Assembly (NCBI GenBank): GCA_036961355.1
Contig: JBALVL010000022.1
Coordinates: 1-64,000, forward strand
Length of the DNA: 64,000 nucleotides
Direction: 5' to 3'
From: Motiliproteus sp036961355
GTDB lineage: Bacteria > Pseudomonadota > Gammaproteobacteria > Pseudomonadales > Balneatricaceae
The stretch's first letter is position 1. Every line of letters begins with the position of its first letter. Under the pieces are notes generated by a model. That model was not told where the DNA came from and searched no databases. It was given only the letters and a program-made list of their open reading frames with translations. Shown here one piece after another: positions 26,301-33,894 of this stretch. The translations under genes and the position numbers were made by a program.

Positions 26301-27263
26301 AGCACCTTCGTCACGAATCTCACCGCCGGAGCCGGTCGCTGCACCCGAATGCGGTGCAATGGCGGTCGGGTGGTTGTGGGTTTCCACCTTGATCAGGATC
26401 TGGATATCTTCCTGAGTGTAACCGTACTGCTTGCTCTGCGGATCGGGGAAGAAACGCCCTGCCTTAGAGCCTTTGATCACCGCGGCGTTATCCGAGTAGG
26501 CTGACAAAACGTTGTCGCCGCCCAGCTCATTGGTATTTTTGATCATCGCAAACAGCGATTTATCCTGCGCCTGACCGTCGATATCCCAAGAGGCGTTGAA
26601 AATTTTGTGGCGACAGTGTTCAGAGTTAGCCTGGGCAAACATCATCAGTTCGATATCGTTGGGATTACGTCCCAGCTCGATAAAACTGGTTACCAGATAG
26701 TCGATCTCATCGTCGGCCAGTGCCAGACCCAGTTCGCCGTTGGCTTTCACCAGCGCTTCGCGACCGCCACCAAGGACATCTACAGGCGACATTGGTTTGG
26801 GCTGGGCGTGGCTAAACAGATTAGCCGCCTGATTGAAATCACTCATCGTCTGCTCGACCATCCGATCGTGCAGTACGGCAGCAATCGACTGTTGCTGTGC
26901 GTCGGTCAGTGGCTCGCTGGCCGTGACATAATACGCCACGCCGCGCTCCAGTCTTTGGATCACACTCAAGCCACAATTATGTGCAATATCAGTAGCTTTA
27001 CTCGACCAGGGAGAGATCGTGCCGATCCGAGGAACCACTAAGAACATGGTCCCGGTGAGTTCCTCTACCGCAGCCTTAGGGCCGTACTTGAGAATCGTTT
27101 CAAGAATCGTTTGATCCTGATCATTCAACGCTTCGTCAAGCTCGGCAAAGTGCATGTATTCAGCATATACTGAGGCCACTGAGGCCACTTCGGCCTGTAG
27201 GGAAAGCACTGTTTTTTGACGACGAAAGGAGGATAGAGCGGGAGCGCCACGCAGTTTGAGCAT
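23346..27263 (-). CDS. purL: Phosphoribosylformylglycinamidine synthase
   Basis: This 1305-aa protein is the large single-chain PurL of proteobacteria. It converts FGAR, glutamine and ATP to FGAM in purine synthesis. The N-terminal PurS-like part is followed by two AIRS-type ATP-binding modules (NSEHCRHKIFNA, KVETHNHPTAIAPHSGAATG, HDVGAGGLSNAFPEL, PVGKDSMSM, YHDRSDGGLFTTLAEMAFAG) and a C-terminal class-I glutaminase with nucleophile in GVCNGCQM and the His/Glu in PHPERVFR. It is divergent from mltF, a conserved gammaproteobacterial arrangement. Confidence 0.96.
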   Translation of the reverse strand: MLKLRGAPALSSFRRQKTVLSLQAEVASVASVYAEYMHFAELDEALNDQDQTILETILKYGPKAAVEELTGTMFLVVPRIGTISPWSSKATDIAHNCGLSVIQRLERGVAYYVTASEPLTDAQQQSIAAVLHDRMVEQTMSDFNQAANLFSHAQPKPMSPVDVLGGGREALVKANGELGLALADDEIDYLVTSFIELGRNPNDIELMMFAQANSEHCRHKIFNASWDIDGQAQDKSLFAMIKNTNELGGDNVLSAYSDNAAVIKGSKAGRFFPDPQSKQYGYTQEDIQILIKVETHNHPTAIAPHSGAATGSGGEIRDEGATGAGGKPKAGLTGFTVSDLNIPGFEQPWESQYGKPDRIVSALDIMIEGPVGGAAFNNEFGRPNLNGYFRTFEQQVNGANGEEMRGYHKPIMLAGGMGNIRDQHVIKAPIEVGAKLICLGGPAMLIGLGGSAASSMSSGSSSADLDFASVQRENPELERRCQEVIDGCWQRGENNPIAFIHDVGAGGLSNAFPELVKDGGRGGDFGLRNINNDEPGMSPLEIWCNEAQERYVLAVMPSEMAEFEAICERERCPYAIVGTSTEAHHLTLGDTHFDNKPVDLPMSVLFGKPPKMHRSVERIAYQVPEFDSSEIDIADAVERVLKLPAVASKSFLITIGDRSITGQVARDQMVGPWQVPVADCAVTTAAYDTYSGEAMAMGERTPLALVDAPASGRMAIGETITNLACARIDQINDIKLSANWMCASGHPGEDEKLYDTVKAVGMELCPELGITVPVGKDSMSMRTVWNDDDAGGNSQSKSVTAPLSLVITGFAPVLDARKTLTPELRTDQGDTDLILLDLGNGQNRLALSALAQVYNQVGRQVADVDDAGQLKTFFAAIQELNQQGLLLAYHDRSDGGLFTTLAEMAFAGRTGVDLDLDLLATDTTELAAALFAEELGAVVQVKREHTEQVLVELNAAGLGECSMVIGSLNEDQQFNICFDDEEVYSQSRVQLQRWWAQTSFEVQALRDNADCAKQEFDSLLETDNPGLHAELSFDVNEDVAAPMIITGVRPQIAVLREQGVNGQIEMAAAFDRAGFDAVDVHMSDILSGRRSLDEFKGLVACGGFSYGDVLGAGEGWAKSILFNGRARDQFEGFFKRDDSFTLGVCNGCQMLSNLHDLIPGAELWPHFVRNHSEQFEARVAMVEVQDSASILLSGMAGSRMPIAIAHGEGQAEFNNTGHLRSLQGAGNVALRYVDNHGQPTQQYPANPNGSPEAISGVTTADGRVTIMMPHPERVFRAVQNSWAPESWDEDGAWMRMFRNARVWVG

Positions 27264-27462
27264 GTCGATTCAGGCCTCTGAAAGAGCTGTTGTAAGGGTA
27301 CAGGCAAGCGTTAAATGCCGCCTTGAAAGCGAGGCCAAATGATACTGGAATCACCCCAGTGTTACCACGTAAAAGCCGGGATTTTCAGGGAGTGGTCGAA
27401 TCACAGCAGCAATGCCGTTTCGACACTCCACAACGATCGCAGTTGTTCACTATGAGTATTCG

Positions 27463-28938
27463 ATGAAACAGGCTTTTTTCCGTAAAATCCCACTACTACT
27501 CGGCGTCGGTATCGTCTTGTCGATCGTACCGCTGATCACCGAATTTACGGCCAAATCACAGCTGGAAAAAATTCTGCAGCGAGGTGAGCTGCGCGTCGCC
27601 AGCCGCTTTAGCCCCTCCACCTATTTTATCGAAGAGAGCCGCCAGGGCGGCTTCGAGTTTGATCTGACAACGGCTTACGCTAATTACCTAGGCGTCGAAC
27701 TGAAGATCGAAGCGATGTCCAGCATCGCCGAAATCACCAAGGCGCTACGCCTCAATAATGTCCACTTGGCAGCAGCCGGACTGGCTGCAACCGAGCAACG
27801 ACGACAGACGTTCGATTTCGGACCCAGTTATCTGGACAGCAAGATTCTGCTGATCTATCGCTCCGGCAGCAACAACCGAAACAACGACGGCACCGTCGAA
27901 CCCCCGCCTAAATCACTGCAGCAGATAAACGACCCAATTACCGTTGTCGCCAACAGCAACCACGCAGAATACCTGCGCCAACTCGACAACCCTCCACCCT
28001 GGCAGGAAGCCGAACCCGGCATCGAAACGCTGGACCTGCTGACTGCTGTTCACGATAATCAGATGCGGTATACGCTGGCCGATGCCGAGGCCTTCGAAGC
28101 CAGCCGGACCTTCTTTCCCCGCCTGCGACAGGCTTTCGAACTACCCGAACCACAGCCAGTTGCCTGGATGCTCAAGCGAAGCCCCGATACCAGCCTGCAA
28201 CAAAGCGTGTCGGCATTTTTCCAGCTAGACAGCACTCAAGACCTGATCCAGGATCTCAAAGAGCACCACTTTGAGCACGACGCTCGACTCAACCTGGTTG
28301 ACAGCCTCACCTTCCGCCAACACCTCAAGAGCCGGTTACCTCCGCTGCGTGACTGGTTCCAGCAAGCTGCTAAGCAGTACGGTATCGAATGGGAGCTACT
28401 TGCCGCCATCGGCTATCAAGAATCACACTGGAATCCCCGGGCAATATCACCTACCGGTGTCAGGGGGGTAATGATGCTGACCCAGACCACTGCTCGATCG
28501 ATGGGGGTCAAACGGCGAACCGATGCAAAACAGAGCATTTTCGGCGGTGCCAAATACTTCAGCAAACTACTGAGCCGTATTCCGGAGCGCATCACCGGCG
28601 AAGACCGCTATTGGTTTGCGCTGGCAGCCTACAACGTCGGGCGTGGCCATCTTGAAGACGGTCGAATATTGAGCCAGCGCGCCGGACAAAGCCCTGACCA
28701 CTGGAACGATGTTGCCCAACACCTGCCAAAACTAACACAGGCGCGCTGGTACAAAACCGTCAAACACGGCTACGCTCGGGGTTACGAACCGGTACGCTAC
28801 GTCACCAACATCAGCAATTACTGGTCGATTCTAAAACTTGAAGGGCGTTATCAGGCGATACAGGACACACCCACCGAGTCAGAAATTATGGGACCGCCTG
28901 CCCCCAAAACCCCGACTGAACTGCCGGAAACACTCTAA
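27463..28938 (+). CDS. mltF: Membrane-bound lytic murein transglycosylase F
   Basis: This protein of about 491 aa has two modules. An N-terminal membrane segment (PLLLGVGIVLSIVPLI) is followed by a type-3 solute-binding-like regulatory domain (GELRVASRFSPSTYF, GFEFDLTTAYANYLG). The C-terminal SLT domain carries the catalytic Glu in GYQESHWNPRA and ALAAYNVGRGHLED. It cleaves peptidoglycan strands to 1,6-anhydro ends in the periplasm. I prefer the ATG at 27463 (weak GAG upstream) because the conserved N-terminus follows; an in-frame ATG at 27412 is also possible. Confidence 0.92.
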   Translation: MKQAFFRKIPLLLGVGIVLSIVPLITEFTAKSQLEKILQRGELRVASRFSPSTYFIEESRQGGFEFDLTTAYANYLGVELKIEAMSSIAEITKALRLNNVHLAAAGLAATEQRRQTFDFGPSYLDSKILLIYRSGSNNRNNDGTVEPPPKSLQQINDPITVVANSNHAEYLRQLDNPPPWQEAEPGIETLDLLTAVHDNQMRYTLADAEAFEASRTFFPRLRQAFELPEPQPVAWMLKRSPDTSLQQSVSAFFQLDSTQDLIQDLKEHHFEHDARLNLVDSLTFRQHLKSRLPPLRDWFQQAAKQYGIEWELLAAIGYQESHWNPRAISPTGVRGVMMLTQTTARSMGVKRRTDAKQSIFGGAKYFSKLLSRIPERITGEDRYWFALAAYNVGRGHLEDGRILSQRAGQSPDHWNDVAQHLPKLTQARWYKTVKHGYARGYEPVRYVTNISNYWSILKLEGRYQAIQDTPTESEIMGPPAPKTPTELPETL

Positions 28939-28999
28939 GCTTTATTTTCAAATAAAAACGAATATTCTATCGTTCAACAAAGGATGCCAGCGAAGAAGG

Positions 29000-29524
29000 T
29001 TAACCTTCTAAATTATCCTTTCGCGATAGCTTCTTCAACCGCCTCTTCTCTTCCCTTCGTTGGGAGAAAAATGCACTCAACTGCTCGCTACAACGCTGCG
29101 CCAACACCCCGCCACACACCTCCACTCGCCAATTAAACCAGTGACTGCTCAACAACTGGGCCTGACTGGCAACAACGCCCGCCTTCGGCTCATGAGCACC
29201 AAAGACCAATCGATCGATACGGGAATGGATCAATGCTCCGCTGCACATGGTGCAGGGCTCAAGCGTGACGTACAGCGTGGCTCCGGGGAGGCGATAGTTT
29301 TCCTGGGTCTGCGCGGCTTGGCGCAGCGCAACAACTTCGGCGTGGGCGCTGGGATCGTGACTGCTGATCGGTTGGTTAAAACCTTCACCGATAACACGCC
29401 CATCGACCACCACAACAGCGCCAACAGGCACTTCACCCAATGAAGCGCCCTGCCCGGCCAGTTCGATAGCGCGGTTCATCCAACGCTGATCGACGGCTTG
29501 CTTATCGGTTTCTGATATCGTCAT
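29000..29524 (-). CDS. tadA: tRNA-specific adenosine deaminase
   Basis: This 174-aa zinc deaminase converts A34 of tRNA-Arg(ACG) to inosine. The catalytic HAEVVAL and the zinc-binding PCTMCSGAL motif are present, along with GEVPVGAVVV. The C-terminal tail is basic (RREEKRRLKKLSRK). It is convergent with mltF, as in E. coli. Confidence 0.95.
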   Translation of the reverse strand: MTISETDKQAVDQRWMNRAIELAGQGASLGEVPVGAVVVVDGRVIGEGFNQPISSHDPSAHAEVVALRQAAQTQENYRLPGATLYVTLEPCTMCSGALIHSRIDRLVFGAHEPKAGVVASQAQLLSSHWFNWRVEVCGGVLAQRCSEQLSAFFSQRREEKRRLKKLSRKDNLEG

Positions 29525-29621
29525 GAAGGTTCTAAGAGGCCGGTAGCTTTCTAACGTTGCTAACAGCGACGCTCAGCTTGAAGGTAATAAAGAGAAAAAT
29601 GACCAAATCGCGGGTCGGCTA

Positions 29622-30152
29622 TCAGTTACTCACCTGACGACGGCTGACTGAATCCAGCGTTCGTACCCAGGGTTTATCGCGCAATTTATAAGTTTCCATC
29701 AGCTCAGCAGCCGCCTGCTGTGCTGTTTTGATCGAGCCATAATGGCCAACCAATAGAACTTGCCATAACGAATTATTCTGCTTTAACTCAACCACTCGAC
29801 TATCCGGGATCTGCTGTAATTGCTGCAACGTATCGCGACAAGTATCGGCATTACAGGCCAGTAGCTGCAGCGTGTAATTGGCTGCATGGGTCGCCTGATC
29901 GGTCATTTTCACTGTCGATTCTGGACTGGCGTTTGCGATCGAATCGGCCTCAACAGCGCCTTTGAATTCTACCGAGCTGATGTAGCTTTTGCTCCGGTAA
30001 ACGCCGGTTCGACCATCTTTCCAGGTAGCACAGAGCCAGACTTCACCGTCGGGCTTGCAGGCTGTCACGCTGCTGACTTCTGCAGCTAACATCAACGGCG
30101 ACAGCAGCATCGTAACGACCAACAAACAGCAGCCAAGCAACTGTTTAATCAT
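29622..30152 (-). CDS. Exported SPOR-like domain protein
   Basis: This 176-aa protein starts at 30152, where GGAAG lies 7 nt upstream. It has an N-terminal signal sequence (CLLVVTMLLSPLMLAA) and a Cys pair in the N-terminal part (TACKPDGEVWLCATW). The C-terminal 80 residues look like a SPOR fold: YTLQLLACNADTCRDTLQQL, then LWQVLLVGHYGSIKTAQQAAAEL. SPOR domains bind denuded peptidoglycan at septa. It lies directly downstream of the Sm-like membrane protein gene. No specific gene name is recognised. Confidence 0.65.
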   Translation of the reverse strand: MIKQLLGCCLLVVTMLLSPLMLAAEVSSVTACKPDGEVWLCATWKDGRTGVYRSKSYISSVEFKGAVEADSIANASPESTVKMTDQATHAANYTLQLLACNADTCRDTLQQLQQIPDSRVVELKQNNSLWQVLLVGHYGSIKTAQQAAAELMETYKLRDKPWVRTLDSVSRRQVSN

Positions 30153-30230
30153 AATTAACTTCCAACGAATTGAGCAAAAACCCAGAGTAGAGAATCTGAC
30201 CGACAGGCGCAACCTCGATGACTCCGATGA

Positions 30231-31643
30231 TCAACGATAGACCCTGACAGCAGCGATATGTTTAAACGCTATCGGCAACACCGCATCACCCAATCCTACT
30301 TCCTGATAGATCCGCAGTTCATATGGTTCGACTGATAGCAGCCGCCCTTCAATAAGGTGACCGTTACGGGTCTCGATCCGAATATAATGATCGTTATAGC
30401 TCGGCAACCGATCCAACTCAGTCAGCCGGAACGATCGAGCTGGCAGGGCAGTGTGACTATTAACCGTCGCGACCGGCCCTGTCACAGCAGGAGCGGCCTG
30501 CTGCGGCTCAACAAAAGGCGTCTGCAATAGCGCTGCTATCGCCTCAACACTGCTTCGCACCTGCTCCTGCGTCGGCTCAACGCCCTCCACAACACCGTCT
30601 CCCTCACCACTCAGCTTCCATTGAATCGACACCGGTTTTACCGGCTTTCCATTAACAGCCAACGTCGGGGTAAAAAGCTGCAGCAACTCTTCGGGGGATA
30701 TCTGTGACAAAGCAGAAAATTTTAACGACTTGGTGACAAACAGGTGCATCCGCACATCACCGGGCGCGCGCCAAAAGTCCCGGTACGCTGCAACCAGTGA
30801 ATCCGAAAACACCAACCCCAACGCAGCGGCCTGTTCGGCTTCAAGAGCCACATGTCGATCAACAAAATCATCGGCACTTTCCCCGGCGGGCTTAGCGCAA
30901 AAATCAACCAAACGCTGATTATAAGAGCGATCACGGTAATGAATCTTGAGCGGACCCAGTGATGGGTTCGCCAACGCCAGTGTCTTCTTATCGAACTCGT
31001 TAATACCCAGATCCACTGTTGCCGTAAGCTCGGTCTCAAACATCTGATCCACCGACTGACTGAGCTGCAACTGCAGCAGTTTAGTCGTTTGATCAAAGTG
31101 GTAATCACCCGCCAGGTTCAATACGAGTTGGCGATAACCCAACTTCTTTAGTAACTCCAGCTCAGTAACCCCCTGCATGGCAGCCTCACAACCGAGCATC
31201 CACTCCTCTGGCTGAACCAGTGCCGCCTGGGCGGCAAACTGTTTAAGCATCGCCCCTGACAGGTCTATAGCAATACCTTGCACTTCGACAGCCAGCTGCT
31301 GCGGTAACTTTCCCTTCTCGATATCACGTTTGATCGAGAACAGCTCCATCAAGCCGGGTGCTTTGACCCGAATCGCCGCTATCGATACACCTTCGGTCTG
31401 GCCAACAGCATTAATTTTTATATCACGGACTCCGGCCACTCCGTCAAAACCGGTTTCGATGGAGCCGTACTGCAACTGCGCCACCGGCGCTAATTGCTGG
31501 CCAAAATTCTCCACTACCGATCGAACCTGATACCAGTAGTAGCCTTTGATTACACCAAAAGCGACCGCCAACACCACTATCAGCAATAACAAAACGCGCA
31601 ATATTTGTCGCAAAATCAATAATCGAAATAGAGGTCTTTTCAT
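30231..31643 (-). CDS. Single-pass membrane protein with Sm-like C-terminal domain
   Basis: No characterised family is recognised for this protein of about 470 aa. Residues about 10-35 (Arg-rich flank, then VLLLLIVVLAVAFGVI) form one membrane helix with positive residues on the N-side, so the body should be periplasmic. The middle is a long beta/helix mix with a short Cys pattern. The last 50 residues (RIETRNGHLIEGRLLSVEPY, then LPIAFKHIAAVRVYR) resemble an Sm/LSm barrel, including an FKHIAAV motif like Hfq YKHAIST. The start is uncertain: no close Shine-Dalgarno precedes 31643, and the frame is open to 31691. Confidence 0.6.
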   Translation of the reverse strand: MKRPLFRLLILRQILRVLLLLIVVLAVAFGVIKGYYWYQVRSVVENFGQQLAPVAQLQYGSIETGFDGVAGVRDIKINAVGQTEGVSIAAIRVKAPGLMELFSIKRDIEKGKLPQQLAVEVQGIAIDLSGAMLKQFAAQAALVQPEEWMLGCEAAMQGVTELELLKKLGYRQLVLNLAGDYHFDQTTKLLQLQLSQSVDQMFETELTATVDLGINEFDKKTLALANPSLGPLKIHYRDRSYNQRLVDFCAKPAGESADDFVDRHVALEAEQAAALGLVFSDSLVAAYRDFWRAPGDVRMHLFVTKSLKFSALSQISPEELLQLFTPTLAVNGKPVKPVSIQWKLSGEGDGVVEGVEPTQEQVRSSVEAIAALLQTPFVEPQQAAPAVTGPVATVNSHTALPARSFRLTELDRLPSYNDHYIRIETRNGHLIEGRLLSVEPYELRIYQEVGLGDAVLPIAFKHIAAVRVYR

Positions 31644-31772
31644 GACAACAACCGGATACTTTTCCTTGTAGGGCACGCAGCCCGAAACCATTTGGCGTTC
31701 ACTTTAAAACAAACCGTAGAGTCATACCAATTTTGGAGGTGAGAAGACCTCACGCGCGGAGCGCTTTGCTGG

Positions 31773-31888
31773 TCCAGCTTCAATGCTCGTCTGTGCAGAA
31801 GGGGGGGATAGGGAGTTCATCTTGTGGTTTTTGTGCACTCGGTAAAAACCGAAAACAAACAAAATCGCGCAGAGGACTGTGCTCCCAC
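31773..31888. repeat. Direct repeat copy A
   Basis: About nine of ten positions match 32162-32275, including a 28-nt identical core around 31824-31851 and the GTAAAAACCGAAAA hairpin-like box. The repeat continues into the left half of a REPIN. Confidence 0.85.
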
Positions 31889-31929
31889 AGAGAATGTATG
31901 ACTTGAAGGAGCCCAGTCCTCTGGACGAT
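31864..31929. repeat. REPIN-like inverted REP pair A
   Basis: A reverse-oriented REP (31864-31889) and a forward REP-like unit (31905-31929, GGAGCCCAGTCCTCTGGACGAT) face each other across 15 nt. Pseudomonas REPs have the form GTAGGAGC, short palindrome, GCGAT. This copy is more degenerate than copy B. No RAYT transposase gene is in the window. Confidence 0.68.
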
Positions 31930-31973
31930 ATTTGATACCGGGTAACCAAGACTTTTATGGCTGAATTATTTAG

Positions 31974-32008
31974 GTGGCTGATGGCCTTGTTGCGCCCCGC
32001 CGGGTGCG
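31974..32008. repeat. Left arm of 35-nt inverted repeat
   Basis: The reverse complement matches 32609-32643 at 29 of 35 positions. The arms enclose about 670 bp containing repeat copy B, REPIN B and the hairpin run. It is followed by a 9-bp hairpin at 32011-32033. Confidence 0.75.
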
Positions 32009-32010
32009 TC

Positions 32011-32033
32011 AAGGATATGCTCCCCATATCCTT
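32011..32033. repeat. 9-bp hairpin next to left inverted-repeat arm
   Basis: AAGGATATG pairs perfectly with CATATCCTT around CTCCC. It belongs to the palindromic patch. Confidence 0.7.
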
Positions 32034-32161
32034 AACAATCCTAGGCGGCCCCTGCTGCTTGATCGGCTGCGCCGATTGCACTGCGCGTTTCACTGCCATA
32101 GGGGCTTGACGGAAACTCGCTCGCTACGCTCTCTCAAACAACCGTCTTCGCTGATCCCTAT

Positions 32162-32275
32162 ACCAGCTGCAATGTTCGTCTGTGCAGAAAGGGGGGATGT
32201 GGAGTTCATCCTGTGGTTTTTGTGCACTCGGTAAAAACCGAAAATAAAAAATCGCGCAGAGGACTGTGCTCCTAC
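32162..32275. repeat. Direct repeat copy B
   Basis: This is the second copy of the repeat at 31773-31888. It has about nine substitutions and a 2-nt deletion by eye. It leads into REPIN B. Confidence 0.85.
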
Positions 32276-32319
32276 AGCATCAGTCATCATCAAACCGTAG
32301 GAGCCAGCCTGCTGGCGAT
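32251..32319. repeat. REPIN-like inverted REP pair B
   Basis: The reverse REP at 32251-32276 (reads TGTAGGAGC...GCGCGAT on the minus strand) faces the forward REP at 32297-32319 (GTAGGAGCCAGCCTGCTGGCGAT). Both show the conserved GTAGGAGC head, central palindrome and GCGAT end of Pseudomonas REPs. Confidence 0.78.
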
Positions 32320-32413
32320 CTTGAATCAACCCCAATCTCTCGTTCGAAGCACCCCCCCTTCGACGCAGGCGAGCATTGCTGCTTGGCGATGGAGTAGAGC
32401 TGCGAGTGTTTGA

Positions 32414-32625
32414 GGTGGCGAAGCCGCCGAGTTTCCGCAGCGACCATCGACAAGTAGCAAGCGCAGTGACAAATTGGCAGGAAGCCAATTTGCACAGCCA
32501 CAGGCTGCCCGTCAGGGTGAGGCACATGGATGTGCCGAATGAAGCGACGCAGCCGACAAGTCGTGGGGAAAGCATTTTTGGGTTCGTTTTTGATGCTTCA
32601 AAAATGAACGCGCCCGGCGGGGCGC
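32414..32625. repeat. Run of six short palindromes
   Basis: Hairpins at 32414-32428, 32471-32491 (8-bp perfect), 32495-32507, 32521-32536 (7-bp perfect, 2-nt loop), 32573-32606 (8-bp arms) and 32610-32625 (6-bp GC-only) follow one another within about 210 bp. This density is far above the surrounding genes and suggests a folded single-stranded DNA or RNA element. Confidence 0.75.
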
Positions 32626-32643
32626 AATAGAGCCATCACCCAA
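32609..32643. repeat. Right arm of 35-nt inverted repeat
   Basis: This is the inverted partner of 31974-32008 at 29 of 35 positions. It contains the GC-only hairpin at 32610-32625. Confidence 0.75.
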
Positions 32644-32763
32644 GCACCGACAAATCAGAAAAAACCTAATGGATCAAATAGCTGAGTCTGATACTGTCTA
32701 GTGATCAACGGTGCTTCTAGCGCCTCAAGGTTAAAGCGCTATGTAATCTCCATAATGCGACAA

Positions 32764-32910
32764 GGGCCCACTGTTAAAGAGTGTGGACCCTCCACTACGC
32801 AGCACCCTTCGGTTGCCGGTCAAATAGGGGTGCTGCGCCCCCACGGCCCACCCCATGACAATGGTTGCCACACAAGGTGGCTAAGTCGCTTCGCTCCAGT
32901 TAAATGGATC
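32764..32910. repeat. Hairpin cluster downstream of the HEPN-like gene
   Basis: There is an 8-bp stem with one mismatch at 32764-32790, a perfect 10-bp stem (32798-32807 with 32828-32837) with a 20-nt loop, and a 5-bp stem near 32867-32881. They begin about 20-50 nt beyond the end of the 226-aa gene on the minus strand. They could form its transcript 3' end or part of a mobile element. Confidence 0.6.
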
Positions 32911-32930
32911 GAAGTAATTAAGCGGACGCC

Positions 32931-33611
32931 TTACTTCTCATTCAATTTATTATTTAATTTCTCAAGAGCACGGTGGTACGGCGTATCCTCAACCATCTGT
33001 TTCACGACGTGTGATTTCTCAATCATATTTCGACTGCGGGAAATGGGCGCATAGTAATCGGCTGCATTAATCATTGGGTACTTTGCTAAAAGCGACTTTC
33101 TTGCTTCCGTATAAGCTCTTTCAATATGCCTTTTCAGATATATTATGTGCTCCCCAATGGCAAAACTTTGATCGTCATCGTACTTGGATGGCACTCCTTG
33201 GAACGCACCACCTTCACCAAACGTGCGGTTAAGGAAAATCAAAGCTCCCCGAGGTTTGACTCCCTTTCCATGATCCTTTTTCTCAAAACCTCCATGTATA
33301 CGGTTAGCCTCATTAAGGTGACATAGCGCGTGTCTGAAGAAATTAATCAAGTCGGTTACATCAGCCACTTGCTTTGCTTTAGCCACGTGTAATTCTGTCG
33401 TATTCAATACGTCGTCAACGAAATCAACTCTCTGGTCATATTTCTCGGCTTTAAACATCAAGTCATCTAGGCAAATCATTAGGTCAATAAAAGCGGATCG
33501 AACAAGAGGGTGACTATGATTATGAGGCCCGAATATGTCCGTGGACAGAAGGGTTTCTATCCTTTCCAAGCCTTCTTGGATTTCCGATTTATCATATCTA
33601 TCCATTTCCAT
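32931..33611 (-). CDS. Hypothetical helical protein, HEPN-like
   Basis: No named family is recognised. This 226-aa protein looks all-helical: SAFIDLMICLDDLMFKAEKY, a second helix with VADVTDLINFFRHALCHLNEAN, then a charged C-terminal helical part. FFRHALCH has the R-x4-H spacing with a polar residue after Arg that marks HEPN ribonucleases. The gene is clearly more A/T rich than its neighbours and sits alone between a repeat patch and guaA, suggesting transfer. No MNT-type nucleotidyltransferase or other antitoxin partner is adjacent. Start 33611 and an ATG two codons later are both possible. Confidence 0.55.
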   Translation of the reverse strand: MEMDRYDKSEIQEGLERIETLLSTDIFGPHNHSHPLVRSAFIDLMICLDDLMFKAEKYDQRVDFVDDVLNTTELHVAKAKQVADVTDLINFFRHALCHLNEANRIHGGFEKKDHGKGVKPRGALIFLNRTFGEGGAFQGVPSKYDDDQSFAIGEHIIYLKRHIERAYTEARKSLLAKYPMINAADYYAPISRSRNMIEKSHVVKQMVEDTPYHRALEKLNNKLNEK

Positions 33612-33647
33612 TATGCGTATACACCTTCCATCTGTAAGGGCTTGATC

Positions 33648-33675
33648 ATTATGCTATACGTATGCACATGCTCAA
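33648..33675 (-). promoter_or_regulatory. Candidate promoter of the HEPN-like gene
   Basis: On the minus strand TTGAGC (33670-33675) and CATAAT (33648-33653) are spaced by 16 nt. The expected start is about 30 nt upstream of the start codon. Confidence 0.45.
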
Positions 33676-33726
33676 AGGGTTCTTCAGAAAAACAACCACA
33701 CATAATCGGTATTTGATGTGTAAAAA

Positions 33727-33759
33727 AGCCCCAGCGCCGATCAATGATCGCTGGGGCTT
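33727..33759 (-). terminator. Rho-independent terminator
   Basis: Arms AGCCCCAGCG and CGCTGGGGCT form a GC-rich stem with an internal palindromic loop; on the minus strand six T residues follow. It is the second terminator beyond guaA on that strand, or the end of a small transcript. Confidence 0.8.
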
Positions 33760-33866
33760 ATTGAGCCAATGACGGCAGTCACCGGTAACATAAATCGCAA
33801 TTATACGTAGTGATGAGTTTTATGGCCTCGGCTGAAACAGCCTGCCCTAAAAGCTTACCCACAAAC

Positions 33867-33894
33867 AAAAAACCCGCCTCTCGGCGGGTTTTTT
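33867..33894. terminator. Bidirectional terminator after guaA
   Basis: ACCCGCC-TCTC-GGCGGGT is flanked by A and T runs on both sides, giving a good terminator on either strand, 22 nt beyond the guaA stop. Confidence 0.88.

Larger units (their letters stand above)
31644..32930. other. Gene-poor repeat patch
   Basis: About 1.3 kb carry no gene I can support. The patch holds two copies of a 115-bp direct repeat each ending in a REPIN, a 35-nt inverted repeat pair at 31974 and 32609, a run of short perfect hairpins at 32414-32625 and another hairpin cluster at 32764-32910. Two open frames here (31722-32099 and 32090-32575) follow the repeats and look spurious. Confidence 0.7.

Noticed and set aside
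31773..32319. CRISPR array
   Set aside because: Only two copies of a long imperfect repeat are present, with no regular spacers and no cas genes.
31722..32575. Two open frames (31722-32099 and 32090-32575, minus strand) as genes
   Set aside because: They run through the direct repeats, REPINs and hairpins, share near-duplicate peptide pieces because of the repeats, and lack recognisable domains or good ribosome sites.
32764..32930. Integron attC site downstream of the HEPN-like gene
   Set aside because: Hairpins are present and one GTTAAAT fits GTTRRRY, but no paired RYYYAAC core at the other end was found, and there is no integrase or second cassette in view.
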